DNA of 64,000 nucleotides from Brucella pseudogrignonensis (GTDB lineage: Bacteria; Pseudomonadota; Alphaproteobacteria; Rhizobiales; Rhizobiaceae). The notes under the pieces were generated by a model, which saw only the letters and a program-made list of their open reading frames with translations, did not search any database and was not told the origin of the DNA. The DNA is taken from positions 124,001-188,000 of the forward strand of contig NZ_NNRM01000039.1 of assembly GCF_002252525.1 (NCBI RefSeq), given 5' to 3'. Below, piece after piece: positions 52,150 through 61,350 of this stretch. The position numbers were made by a program, and so were the translations under genes. How positions within the stretch are numbered: position 1 is the stretch's first letter; the number at the start of each line of letters is the position of its first letter.

Positions 52150-53070
52150 TCAGAAGCCGGTCTCTTCGTCGGAAACCGGAAAGCGGCCGATCCTGTCACT
52201 GGATGTGTCCGGCATGAAACTGGGGCCAACACTGCGCAGAGCCCGATCCGGCATCGGCTTGTAGTCGGAATAGATGCGTGCATCCGTTGCAGCGCTGTTG
52301 AGATCGGGACGCTTGTCCGGCAGCGGTATATCGAGCTTTGCAAGCAGCTTTGACTGCTGACGCAGCAGGAGATGATCGCGCATCCTGGCCACATAGCCAT
52401 TCCAGTTGCAGCGTTGAAACGCCTCACCGCCATGGTGGTTATAGGCCACCGGAAGATCGGCATAGGATTGCCCTTTGGCGACCGACACCATGTCGGCGCT
52501 TTCATCATTGTGATCTTTCAGAACATAAACCGCCATATCCTCTGTCTCACAGATCATGCGGCATTGCGCCAGCGCCGTGTCGGCTCCGCCCTTCTGGCCA
52601 TATTGCGAATTGGGGGTGGGGAAGTAATAGCCATCCGAAAGGCGAACACAAAACTGCAGCGCGTTCTTCGGCGCACGGCGCTTTCTTGGCATCACATCGG
52701 CTGATCGCACCGACGCCCGCCTCACAGCCACCGCCTGTTGCGGTGCCCGTTCTGCAGCGCGCAGCGATTTGACGCGGCCAACCTCTCTTGTCCGCACATG
52801 CGTGCAACTGGTCTTAGTCGTAGACCCAAGCTGCTGCTGAACCTCATTGATCTTGATCGCCACTTCCCGACAGGCATTGAAAAACCCGCTTCGGTCCCGG
52901 GTCTGGCAGCCGCGCGCCCGTTCAATGGATCGCAAAGCAGATAGTTGTCGCTGCAGCATTTTTGAAGCTGCGTCATTGGCCGCGCTCTCTCCACCACGTG
53001 TTTGGGCGCGGGCCAGCGGTGGAAGCAGAACCAACAGCAAACCCGCGAGGAAAGCGATGATCTTCAGCAT
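52150..53070 (-). CDS. Exported DUF2865 family protein
   Basis: From ATG 53070 (RBS GAGGGATC) the product has 306 residues. A signal peptide (LKIIAFLAGLLLVLLPPLAR, cleavage after ARA) precedes a helical part rich in Arg/Gln with cysteines (GCQTRDRSGFFNACREV) and the DUF2865 core (ALQFCVRLSDGYYFPTPNSQ, ALAQCRMICETEDMAVYVLK, YADLPVAYNHH, QRCNWNGYVARM). DUF2865 proteins are periplasmic, cysteine-bearing, restricted to Hyphomicrobiales and of unknown function. Intact. Confidence 0.85.
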   Translation of the reverse strand: MLKIIAFLAGLLLVLLPPLARAQTRGGESAANDAASKMLQRQLSALRSIERARGCQTRDRSGFFNACREVAIKINEVQQQLGSTTKTSCTHVRTREVGRVKSLRAAERAPQQAVAVRRASVRSADVMPRKRRAPKNALQFCVRLSDGYYFPTPNSQYGQKGGADTALAQCRMICETEDMAVYVLKDHNDESADMVSVAKGQSYADLPVAYNHHGGEAFQRCNWNGYVARMRDHLLLRQQSKLLAKLDIPLPDKRPDLNSAATDARIYSDYKPMPDRALRSVGPSFMPDTSSDRIGRFPVSDEETGF

Positions 53071-53259
53071 TGATCCCTCACATTTCTTTCCGATCGACCT
53101 TGGCATCGCAACGCGCTTATGACCGGCCGCGCCATGATCGCTTGGCAAGGCCGGGGCCAGCAAAACCCGGGCTCCCTATATGCTCTGGCGCCAGGGGACG
53201 AGAACATCCGGCCCGTTTCCCAAAACCGCGCCGAAATGATGCGGTGGGTGGCGCCGGTA

Positions 53260-53544
53260 TCAATCATGCAGCAACAGCCGGGTGAGAACCATGCAGGCGG
53301 CGATTTGCACAAGTCCCCCGGCCAGCGCGCCATCGAAAAATGGGCCGATGAACGCCCCGGGATCCCAACCCGTAGCCACTGCGGTATTGCCAAGAATATG
53401 GCTGATCAGTTGTCCGCCCGCGACGCCACCCAGCGCCCCTGTCACGGCATTGATGACGAGGCCCGCATCCGAAAGATGGACAATCTTGCCCGAAACCGAG
53501 CCTCCGGTCATGCCGCCGAGAAACTGAAAAAGAATTGTCTCCAT
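53260..53544 (-). CDS. Small glycine-rich membrane protein
   Basis: From ATG 53544 (RBS GGAGAG) the 94-residue product has two to three hydrophobic, Gly-rich segments (INAVTGALGGVAGGQLISHI; FFDGALAGGLVQIAACMVLT) and a short polar N-terminus (GSVSGKIVHLSDAG). This resembles small membrane proteins of unknown function conserved in rhizobia. Cleaner start than the in-frame ATG at 53637. Confidence 0.65.
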   Translation of the reverse strand: METILFQFLGGMTGGSVSGKIVHLSDAGLVINAVTGALGGVAGGQLISHILGNTAVATGWDPGAFIGPFFDGALAGGLVQIAACMVLTRLLLHD

Positions 53545-53639
53545 GCAAAGTCTCTCCAAGAGCGCTTTAACCAAATACTGAAGACTGCTCAAATACAGAA
53601 TAAAACAAAAGACCTGCCCGCCTGAACCTTCGAGCATTT

Positions 53640-54182
53640 ATAAATTAAGCAATACAATGACATGAAAATACATTTTTATATTGATGAGAAGCAGTTTTTA
53701 TAAGCGCTATATCGATAGATTATATTATATACAACTCAAATTATGACTATATAGCTATAAATTCTTTATTTCATTCACCTCTAATATTTTTCAAAATTTG
53801 ATTCCGATCCGGGAGGGACTGCACCTCGACCGGGCGCAACTGAAGGGTCTTCTCCTTAGCCTTTGTTTATATATGAGTGCCACGGGATGGGTGGAGCAGA
53901 GCCCTTTCTGGTTTCGAAAACCAGAAACGCCTCATAACCTCTCGCATAGGCATGCGAAGGCGGCGCGCGCCGGGGAAAACGCGAGAGCGGGCAAAGCAAG
54001 CGATCATTTTAACGGCGTGATATCTTGTACCCCTTCGATCAGGCGACGATCCTCATTTGCGTGAGATGATGCGCGTGCCGGCTTGTTCCAAACAGATCGA
54101 AACATGTTCGCGGGCCGTCGTGATTGACCCTTTTGGGCCGCAGTCGCCAGCCGGACCAATTCAGGGCATGGCCGCGACGTGA
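53640..54182. other. Intergenic stretch with AT-rich core
   Basis: No supported gene. Positions 53,640-53,800 are strikingly AT-rich for this genome, with TATA-like runs (ATTATATTATATACAA, CTATATAGCTATAAA). The part 53,800-54,180 has a frame starting at 53,798 of about 88 residues without RBS or family resemblance. Possibly a promoter or bending region, or recently acquired DNA. Confidence 0.5.
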
Positions 54183-54584
54183 TCAGGGCATATTCTTCAT
54201 CATGTCATGGCTAACCGGCATCATGTTCGCATTGAGGTGATGCATGACCCACAGCGAGCCCGCAAGGGCAATACCCACGATAATCAGCGTGAAGATCAGC
54301 GCCATCAATGTCCATCCGCCCTCCGAGCGCGGGCTCATATGCAGAAAATACACCATATGAACCACAATCTGGACGGCACCGATCGCCATGACCAGCATCG
54401 CGGTCAGTGGCTTGCTGGCCAAGACATCTCCCATCACCAGCCAGAACGGGATCGCAGTGAGAATGATCGACAGGACAAAGCCCGTCATATAACCGCTGAA
54501 GCTGGCGTGAATCTCCCCCGTCGCCGAAGCATGCAGGTCGTGACTGCCTTTTTCCAGGCCGTGCTGATTGCCGTCAATGCTCAT
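54183..54584 (-). CDS. cyoD: Cytochrome bo3 ubiquinol oxidase subunit IV
   Basis: From ATG 54584 (overlap ATGA with cyoC) the product has 133 residues, with three TM helices (MTGFVLSIILTAIPFWLVMG; AMLVMAIGAVQIVVHMVYFL; LIFTLIIVGIALAGSLWVMH) and the family motif VHMVYFLHM. It matches the small CyoD subunit, which assists assembly of the Cu(B) site. A His-rich tail is present at the C-terminus. It is the last gene of cyoABCD; no cyoE (heme O synthase) follows. Confidence 0.93.
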   Translation of the reverse strand: MSIDGNQHGLEKGSHDLHASATGEIHASFSGYMTGFVLSIILTAIPFWLVMGDVLASKPLTAMLVMAIGAVQIVVHMVYFLHMSPRSEGGWTLMALIFTLIIVGIALAGSLWVMHHLNANMMPVSHDMMKNMP

Positions 54585-55201
54585 CCCAGCACCCCCAACA
54601 GATAAACAAAGGAAAACACACCAATCCAGATCACATCCAGGAAGTGCCAGAACATCGAGAGACACATCAACCGACGCCTATTCTCGACGATCAATCCATG
54701 ACGCGTCACCTGCAGCATCAGGGTGATCAGCCAGATGATGCCAAAGGTGACATGCAGCCCATGGGTGCCAACCAGTGTGAAAAAGGATGACAGGAACGCC
54801 GAACGCCCCGGCCCCGCCCCCTCTCTGATAAGATGGCTGAATTCGTAAACCTCTATCGCCAGGAAGATCGCACCAAAAATTCCAGTGATCGCCAGCCAGA
54901 ACAATGTCGCGGTCTTCTCGTCGCGCTGCATCTGCAGCATCGCAAAACCATAGGTGATCGATGACAACAACAGCATTGCGGTATTGATCGCAACCAGATT
55001 GAGGTCAAACAAATCCGCCGGCGCCGGGCCCGCAGCATAATTGCGACCGAGCACCCCGTAGGTGGCAAACAGAACCGCAAAGATCAGACAGTCGCTCATC
55101 AGATAAAGCCAGAAGCCCAGCATGGTGCTGTTTTCCGGATGATGATCTTCAACCAGATAGAATTGCGGCTTTTCGGCAGTGTCGAGACGGATCTGGGTCA
55201 T
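54581..55201 (-). CDS. cyoC: Cytochrome bo3 ubiquinol oxidase subunit III
   Basis: The 206-residue product has five TM helices and the COX3/CyoC signature: LGFWLYLMSDCLIFAVLFAT, GAIFLAIEVYEFSHLIREGA, FFTLVGTHGLHVTFGIIWLI. It is the structural subunit III of the inner-membrane quinol oxidase. The start lies 10 bases after the cyoB stop; the end overlaps cyoD by ATGA. Confidence 0.95.
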   Translation of the reverse strand: MTQIRLDTAEKPQFYLVEDHHPENSTMLGFWLYLMSDCLIFAVLFATYGVLGRNYAAGPAPADLFDLNLVAINTAMLLLSSITYGFAMLQMQRDEKTATLFWLAITGIFGAIFLAIEVYEFSHLIREGAGPGRSAFLSSFFTLVGTHGLHVTFGIIWLITLMLQVTRHGLIVENRRRLMCLSMFWHFLDVIWIGVFSFVYLLGVLG

Positions 55202-55211
55202 GGTGTCAAAC

Positions 55212-57209
55212 CTACCGGGCCAGAAGTTTCGAACGTGCGTCCTCGGTCACCGCCACCGTCTCGGCGGGGATGTAGAAGTCACGGTGATAGTTGAACGTAT
55301 GGGCGATCGCCGCCAGGAGCAAAGACAGCAGCGACACTGCAGCCAGCCACCAGATATGCCAGATCAGTGCGAAGGCAAGAACCACACTCAAAGCCGCAAG
55401 GATCACACCGGCACCGGTATTGCGCGGCATATGGATAGGGCGAAAACCCGTTAACGGCCGCTCATAGCCGCGGTTCTTCATGTCATACCAGCTGTCATGA
55501 TCATGCACGACCGGAGTGAAGGCAAAATTATAATCCGGTGGCGGGGACGCCGTCGACCATTCCAGCGTGCGCCCACCCCAGGGGTCGCCGGTCCAATCGC
55601 GCAAGGCGTCGCGCTTGCGGTAGCTCACCACCAACTGGATCAGAAAGGAGGCGATGCCCAGCGCGATCAGCCCGGCGCCGAAAGCCGCCACAATGAACCA
55701 TATCTGCAGCGAGGCGTCTTCAAACTGACTGACGCGGCGGGTCACGCCCTTCAGACCCAGCACGTAAAGCGGCATGAAGGCAAAGAAAAAGCCGATCTGC
55801 CAGAACCAGAAACTCATCTTGCCCCAGAATGGATCAAGCTTGTAACCAAAGGCCTTCGGCCACCAATAGACCAGTCCGGCCATCAGGCCGAAGACCACAC
55901 CCCCGATGATCACATTGTGAAAATGGGCGATCAGAAACAGCGAGTTGTGCAGCACGAAATCAGCAGGCGGAATGGCCAGCATCACCCCCGTCATACCCCC
56001 GATCACGAAGGTCACCATGAAACCGATCGTCCAGTACATCGGTACTTCAAAGCGAATGCGTCCGCGATACATTGTGAATAACCAGTTGAACATCTTTGCC
56101 CCGGTGGGGATTGAGATGATCATCGTGGTGATCCCGAAGAAGGCGTTGACCGACGCGCCCGAACCCATGGTAAAGAAATGATGCAGCCACACAATATAGG
56201 AGAGGATCATGATGACGCAGGTTGCGTAGACCATCGATGCGTAACCAAACAACCGCTTACCACAGAAGGTGGCCACCACCTCCGAAAAAATGCCAAATGC
56301 CGGCAACACGAGAATATAGACCTCCGGATGGCCCCATATCCAGATGAGATTGATATACATCATCGGATTGCCACCAAGATCATTGGTGAAAAAATTGGTC
56401 CCGACATAACGGTCGAGCGACAGCAGGGCCAGCGTTGCTGTCAGGATCGGAAATGTTGCCACAATCAGCACATTGGTGCAGAGCGCCGTCCATGTGAAGA
56501 TCGGCATCTTCATGAATGACATGCCCGGCGCCCGCATCTTGACGATGGTTGCGATCAGGTTGATCCCCGACAGGGTAGTACCGACCCCCGCCACCTGCAG
56601 ACCCCAGATATAATAGTCGACGCCAACGTCGGGACTGTAGTCAATCCCCGACAAGGGCGGATAGGCGAGCCAGCCGGTGCGCGCAAACTCGCCGACGAAA
56701 AGCGACATCATGATCAACACCGCACCACCGGTCGTCATCCAGAAGGAAAAATTGTTCAGAAACGGAAAGGACACATCCCGCGCGCCAATCTGCAGCGGCA
56801 CCACATAGTTCATGAAACCGGTCACGAACGGCATCGCCATGAAGAAAATCATTATCACGCCATGGGCGGTGAAAATCTGGTCATAGTGATGCGGTGGCAG
56901 ATAGCCCTCATAGCCATTAAACGCTATCGCCTGCTGGATGCGCATCATGATCGCATCGGCGAAGCCACGCAGCAGCATCACCAGAGCCAGAATGATATAC
57001 ATGATGCCGATCTTCTTGTGATCGACACTGGTAAACCACTCATGCCATAGATAGGACCAAAGCCGGAAATAGCTGATCAGTCCGACCACGGCAATGCCAC
57101 CGATCGCCACCCCGATGAAGGTGACCAGCAGGATCGGCTCATGATAGGGAATGGCCTCCAGCGTGAGCCGCCCGAAAATCATACTGCTAGCACTGTTATC
57201 GCCGATCAT
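55212..57209 (-). CDS. cyoB: Cytochrome bo3 ubiquinol oxidase subunit I
   Basis: From ATG 57209 the product has 665 residues (E. coli CyoB 663). The heme-copper motifs are complete: heme b His in [16 protein letters not shown], the Cu(B)/cross-link motif [25 protein letters not shown] (Cu(B) His pair), and [10 protein letters not shown] (heme ligands). It reduces O2 to water with ubiquinol as donor and pumps protons. In-frame ATGs at 57218 and 57182 are alternatives. The gene is intact. Confidence 0.97.
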   Translation of the reverse strand: MIGDNSASSMIFGRLTLEAIPYHEPILLVTFIGVAIGGIAVVGLISYFRLWSYLWHEWFTSVDHKKIGIMYIILALVMLLRGFADAIMMRIQQAIAFNGYEGYLPPHHYDQIFTAHGVIMIFFMAMPFVTGFMNYVVPLQIGARDVSFPFLNNFSFWMTTGGAVLIMMSLFVGEFARTGWLAYPPLSGIDYSPDVGVDYYIWGLQVAGVGTTLSGINLIATIVKMRAPGMSFMKMPIFTWTALCTNVLIVATFPILTATLALLSLDRYVGTNFFTNDLGGNPMMYINLIWIWGHPEVYILVLPAFGIFSEVVATFCGKRLFGYASMVYATCVIMILSYIVWLHHFFTMGSGASVNAFFGITTMIISIPTGAKMFNWLFTMYRGRIRFEVPMYWTIGFMVTFVIGGMTGVMLAIPPADFVLHNSLFLIAHFHNVIIGGVVFGLMAGLVYWWPKAFGYKLDPFWGKMSFWFWQIGFFFAFMPLYVLGLKGVTRRVSQFEDASLQIWFIVAAFGAGLIALGIASFLIQLVVSYRKRDALRDWTGDPWGGRTLEWSTASPPPDYNFAFTPVVHDHDSWYDMKNRGYERPLTGFRPIHMPRNTGAGVILAALSVVLAFALIWHIWWLAAVSLLSLLLAAIAHTFNYHRDFYIPAETVAVTEDARSKLLAR

Positions 57210-57330
57210 GATGGACATTCCCGAGGTTAACGTTATCTGTCGCCGCGGCTTGACGCTCACTCCCGTTCAAACAGCGGATCGCATCGAAATTCTCCATTCC
57301 GCGCGCAGGCAGGATGCGGATCCGGCCGGG

Positions 57331-58395
57331 TTACGGCATGCTGTGGTGTTCATGGCCTTGCTGCTGCGCTGCGCCTGGCAGCGTTGCCGCTTCGCTGGCA
57401 TCGATCGGCAGGGCTTGACTGCCATGCCGATTGTCATGTTCGAGCCTCGACTTATTGTCGTGACTATCCAGACCGCCGCCGCCCATCGCGTCAATATGCA
57501 TCATATCGTGCATGCACATCTGGCCGGGACGCACACACATGTTCAGCACCGCTTCGTAAAGCCCTTCCTCGACCGCCCCGAAATATCGCACCGGTTCACG
57601 GATACTCGGCTTTTCCAGCTTGAGATAACTATCCCGGTTGAGCATGGTGCCATTCTGCTTCACCTTTGCAATCCAGCTTTCAAAATCCGGCTGTTCAAGC
57701 GCGCGAAACGCAAAGCGCATATGCGAAAAGCCCTCACCGCTGAAATTGGAGGAAAAACCTTCAAAATCACCCGGCTTGTTGATCACCGCATGCAGCCGTG
57801 TCTGCATGCCGGGCATGGCATAGATCATGCCTGCAAGTGCCGGGATGTAGAAGGAATTCATCACCGACGACGCCGTGATCTTAAAGGCGATCGGCCGATC
57901 AACCGGCGCTGCCATCTCGTTGACGGTGGCAATGCCATAATCTGGATAGAAGAACAGCCATTTCCAGTCGAGCGCCACCACTTCAACAACCAGCGGCTCG
58001 GTTCCGGCAGCAACGGGACGGGCGGGATCAATCCGGTCAAGCGGCCGATAGGGATCAAGCTTGTGCGTATTGACCCAGGTGATCGCCCCCAGAGCGATGA
58101 TGATCAACAAGGGCGCGGTCCAGATCACCACTTCCAGCGCTGTCGAGTGATGCCATTCCGGATCATAACGGGCGGCGGTGTTGGACTGCCGGTAGCGCCA
58201 GGCAAAGTAGAATGTCAGGAAAATGACCGGAACAATGATAATCAACATCAGGATTGTCGAAATGACAATCAGATCCCGTTGCTGTGCCGCGATGTCACCC
58301 GAGGGAGACATGACAACCATGTTGCAGCCCGCCAGCCCCAGTCCCACAACAAGGAGCAGCAGCGATTTTCGTGTGAAACTCAAGAATGCGTCCAT
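57331..58395 (-). CDS. cyoA: Cytochrome bo3 ubiquinol oxidase subunit II
   Basis: The 354-residue lipoprotein has a signal with lipobox GLAGC at residue 24, two TM helices (VISTILMLIIIVPVIFLTFY; LEVVIWTAPLLIIIALGAIT) and the periplasmic cupredoxin domain (EVVALDWKWLFFYPDYGIAT; SSVMNSFYIPALAGMIYAMP) in which the Cu(A) ligands are replaced as in quinol oxidases. A His/Met-rich C-terminal tail (MCMHDMMHIDAMGG) could bind copper. First gene of cyoABCD; 120 bases separate it from cyoB, an unusually large gap. Confidence 0.96.
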   Translation of the reverse strand: MDAFLSFTRKSLLLLVVGLGLAGCNMVVMSPSGDIAAQQRDLIVISTILMLIIIVPVIFLTFYFAWRYRQSNTAARYDPEWHHSTALEVVIWTAPLLIIIALGAITWVNTHKLDPYRPLDRIDPARPVAAGTEPLVVEVVALDWKWLFFYPDYGIATVNEMAAPVDRPIAFKITASSVMNSFYIPALAGMIYAMPGMQTRLHAVINKPGDFEGFSSNFSGEGFSHMRFAFRALEQPDFESWIAKVKQNGTMLNRDSYLKLEKPSIREPVRYFGAVEEGLYEAVLNMCVRPGQMCMHDMMHIDAMGGGGLDSHDNKSRLEHDNRHGSQALPIDASEAATLPGAAQQQGHEHHSMP

Positions 58396-58595
58396 GTTTG
58401 ATCCGACCTACATTCTGTTCCTTTCAACATGATAAGGCACAATTGGATTTCGGAAAGTCCAATTTTTAATTTTATAGAGATTTCGTAGTAAACCGGGCAT
58501 TTGGGCAACTATATCTACTTTTTTTTTCGCCTTTTCCTTGATATCGTAACCTGGTGCGACATCATAAATCCATTGCTACGCTTTTGGAGAGTTTC

Positions 58596-59924
58596 ATGAG
58601 TTCGTCAGCCACACCGAGTTCAAAAGGTCTTGAACAAGACGCCCGCCGCATCCACAGCGACGGAAAGCCCCTGTCCCCCGGCAATGTCGCCATCGGTGTT
58701 GTCATCGGACGAACCTCCGAATTCTTCGATTTCTTTGTGTATGGCATCGGTTCGATCCTGGTGTTCCCCAGGCTGATCTTTCCTTTCGCGCCGGATCCGG
58801 TGACCGCGACGCTGATGTCGTTTGCGGTTTTTTCGCTGGCTTTCATCGCACGCCCGATTGGCTCCTTCATCTTCATGTGGATCGATCGGCAATATGGTCG
58901 TGGAACCAAGCTGACTCTCGCCCTGCTGATCCTGGGAGGATCCACTGCCTCGATCGCCTTCCTGCCAGGCTTTGAAACGATCGGATATTGGGCGGTGCTG
59001 CTGCTGGCTCTGTTCAGGCTGGGTCAGGGCTTTGCCCTTGGCGGGGCATGGGACGGGCTGGCGTCGCTGCTCAGCCTGAGTTCTCCCCCCCCAAAACGCG
59101 GCTTCTATGCCATGATCCCGCAATTGGGGGCACCGATTGGTTTCGCGCTCGCCAGCACGCTGTTCGCCTATTTCGTTCACAATCTCAGCGAGGCGGATTT
59201 TCTGGCCTGGGGCTGGCGCTATCCGTTCTTCGTCGCCTTCGCCATCAATGTGGTGGCGCTGTTCGCACGCCTGCGCATCGTCGCAAGCAGCGAGTTCGGT
59301 GCCGCAATGGATGCACAGGAACTGCAGCCGCGGCCGGTGTTTGAAATGCTCAGCAAGCACAGTATCGACGTCATTCTGGGGGCATTTGTCCCGCTGGCGA
59401 GCTTCGCCATGTTTCACCTCGTCACCATCTTTCCGCTCAGCTGGGTGATGCTGACAGGCGCGCAACCCGCTGAACGCTTTCTGCTGGTTCAGATCGCCGG
59501 CGCAGCCGTCGGCATTGTCGGCATCGTGCTGTCCGGCTTCATCGCAGACCGCATCGGCCGGCGTCGGGAATTGATGCTTGGTGCCATATTGATCGCCATC
59601 TTCAGCTTTTCCGCCCCCTTCCTCCTTGATGCGGGCAGCGCCGGGCAGGACGCCTATATTCTGATCGGCTTTGGCGTGCTCGGACTGACCTTCGGGCAAT
59701 CTTCGGGCGCCGTCTCCTCGCGCTTCACCCAATATTACCGCTATACCGGCGCTGCCCTGACTTCAGACCTCGCATGGCTGGTCGGCGCAGCTTTCGCGCC
59801 GCTCGTCGCGCTTGGTCTTGCCACCAGTCTCGGTATCGTGTTTATCGGTGGCTATCTGATATCGGGCGCGATCTGCACCTTGTTGGCGCTGAGCATGTCG
59901 CGCGTCCTTGATAGGAACGACTGA
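58596..59924 (+). CDS. MFS transporter, MHS (metabolite:H+ symporter) type
   Basis: From ATG 58596 (RBS TTGGAGAG) the product has 442 residues and 12 TM helices. The MHS signature is visible: IGRTSEFFDFFVYGIGSILV in TM1, FIARPIGSFIFMWIDRQYGR after TM3, FIADRIGRRRELMLG between TM8 and TM9. Such proteins take up carboxylates or quaternary amines. It is divergent from cyoA across about 200 AT-rich bases; MFS genes of this type often neighbour cyo operons. A terminator follows. Confidence 0.92.
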   Translation: MSSSATPSSKGLEQDARRIHSDGKPLSPGNVAIGVVIGRTSEFFDFFVYGIGSILVFPRLIFPFAPDPVTATLMSFAVFSLAFIARPIGSFIFMWIDRQYGRGTKLTLALLILGGSTASIAFLPGFETIGYWAVLLLALFRLGQGFALGGAWDGLASLLSLSSPPPKRGFYAMIPQLGAPIGFALASTLFAYFVHNLSEADFLAWGWRYPFFVAFAINVVALFARLRIVASSEFGAAMDAQELQPRPVFEMLSKHSIDVILGAFVPLASFAMFHLVTIFPLSWVMLTGAQPAERFLLVQIAGAAVGIVGIVLSGFIADRIGRRRELMLGAILIAIFSFSAPFLLDAGSAGQDAYILIGFGVLGLTFGQSSGAVSSRFTQYYRYTGAALTSDLAWLVGAAFAPLVALGLATSLGIVFIGGYLISGAICTLLALSMSRVLDRND

Positions 59925-59932
59925 AAGTCTAT

Positions 59933-59951
59933 GGGGGCGCCAGGCGCCCCC
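59933..59951. terminator. Bidirectional terminator between MFS and benE genes
   Basis: An 8-bp stem GGGGGCGC / GCGCCCCC with loop CAG, between the convergent MFS and benE genes. The plus-strand tail TGCTTGTTT is weakly U-rich. Confidence 0.6.
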
Positions 59952-59969
59952 TGCTTGTTTCGCCTCAGA

Positions 59970-61226
59970 TCAACAGGGCTGTTGCGGACCTGTTTCCTTA
60001 TCGCCGGCCTGGATATGCAGGCGGTCGGGCAAGGGGTGAGGGCTGCGACGCGCGTTCAAGATCAATCCGGCAACCAGGCCGATCATCAGGCCCCAGAACG
60101 CCCCACCAATGCCTAAAAGCGTGATATTGGCCGCACAGGCAAGAAATGTGATCAAGGCGGCTTCGCGTGCGGCAGCTTCTGCCATCGCCCCCGCCAGGCT
60201 CGTCGCAATCGCACCCAGCAGGGCAAGGCCGGCCAGCAGGGTGATGAAACTCGACGGTAATGCCATGAACAATCCCGCCAGGGTGACACCAAATATCCCA
60301 ACCAGGACGTAAAGGCTTCCCGCAGCAATCCCGGCGATCCATCTTTTACCCGGATCTTCATGGGCTTCACGCCCGGTGGCGATGGCCGCAGTGATGGCGG
60401 CGATATTCAAAGCATGCGCGCCAAAGGGCGCCATCACAAGCGAGCCAAGGCCGGTCACCGCAACAATGGGATTGGCGCTGGTGTCAAAACCATCATTGCG
60501 CAGCACCAGCATCCCCGGCATATATTGCCCGGTCAGCGTGATCACAAACAGCGGCAGGGCAATCGAGAGCGTGGCATTGACGCTGAATTGCGGCCAGGTC
60601 AATATCGGCATCGCAAATTCGAGCTGCAGTTTCGAGACATCGATCCGGCCTTCAAAAGACAGCATCACCAGACCAGCCAGCAACACCGCAACGATGGCGT
60701 AGCGAGGCAATGCCCGCTTGACGAGCAGATAAACAGTGATCAAGACCGCTGCCAGCAGCGGGTCAACGCTCGCCGTTGCGAAGGCGCCGATCCCGAATTG
60801 CAACAATATCCCTGCCAGCAAACCCGACGCAATACCGGCGGGGATCAAACGAATGACCTTGTCGAAATAGCCCGACAGGCCCAGCAGAACAAAAGCAAAG
60901 GCCGAGATCATGTAGGCGCCCACCGCTTGCGCATAGGAGGTGGTGGCAAGTGCTGTGACCAGGAATGCTGCAGCGGGCGTCGACCAGGCCGTGATGATCG
61001 GGGCCCGGTAACGCCAACTGAGATAAAGACCGGTAAGGCCCACCCCGACCGATACCGACCAGACCCAGGATGCGGTCAGTTCCGGACTCAAATCGGCGGC
61101 CTTGGCCGCGTGAAAGACAAGAATGAATGTTCCGCCATAATTGACGATCACCGAAATAAAGCCCGCGACAACGGGATGAAGCATATCTGCGGCTGTAATG
61201 GATGGGTTGGATGGCTTAAACGGCAT
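59970..61226 (-). CDS. benE: Benzoate/H+ symporter BenE
   Basis: From ATG 61226 the product has 418 residues and about 12 hydrophobic segments. It has the BenE signature ADMLHPVVAGFISVIVNYGG near the N-terminus, the central SGYFDKVIRLIPAGIASGLLAG and the conserved LTGQYMPGMLVLRNDGFDTS, FGAHALNIAAITAAIATG. Family members import benzoate with protons. No benzoate catabolic genes are in the window, so the actual substrate may differ. It is divergent from a MocR-type regulator at 61351. Confidence 0.93.
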   Translation of the reverse strand: MPFKPSNPSITAADMLHPVVAGFISVIVNYGGTFILVFHAAKAADLSPELTASWVWSVSVGVGLTGLYLSWRYRAPIITAWSTPAAAFLVTALATTSYAQAVGAYMISAFAFVLLGLSGYFDKVIRLIPAGIASGLLAGILLQFGIGAFATASVDPLLAAVLITVYLLVKRALPRYAIVAVLLAGLVMLSFEGRIDVSKLQLEFAMPILTWPQFSVNATLSIALPLFVITLTGQYMPGMLVLRNDGFDTSANPIVAVTGLGSLVMAPFGAHALNIAAITAAIATGREAHEDPGKRWIAGIAAGSLYVLVGIFGVTLAGLFMALPSSFITLLAGLALLGAIATSLAGAMAEAAAREAALITFLACAANITLLGIGGAFWGLMIGLVAGLILNARRSPHPLPDRLHIQAGDKETGPQQPC

Positions 61227-61350
61227 CAATGGCTTTCTCCAGAAACGATGCGATAACTGGCTTGACATCTAACCGATCATTGGCCTGATATTTCCAGCCA
61301 TTTTCGCGGGGAAGATCAGACCATTGTTCAAGCATTCGCGACTCTAATCG

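Noticed and set aside
57151-58401. Plus-strand frame of 416 codons across cyoA
   Set aside because: Antisense shadow of cyoA; no RBS or family resemblance.
58620-59732. Minus-strand frame of 370 codons across the MFS gene
   Set aside because: It is the antisense shadow of the MHS transporter (rich in His, Gln, Arg, Asp) without start signals.
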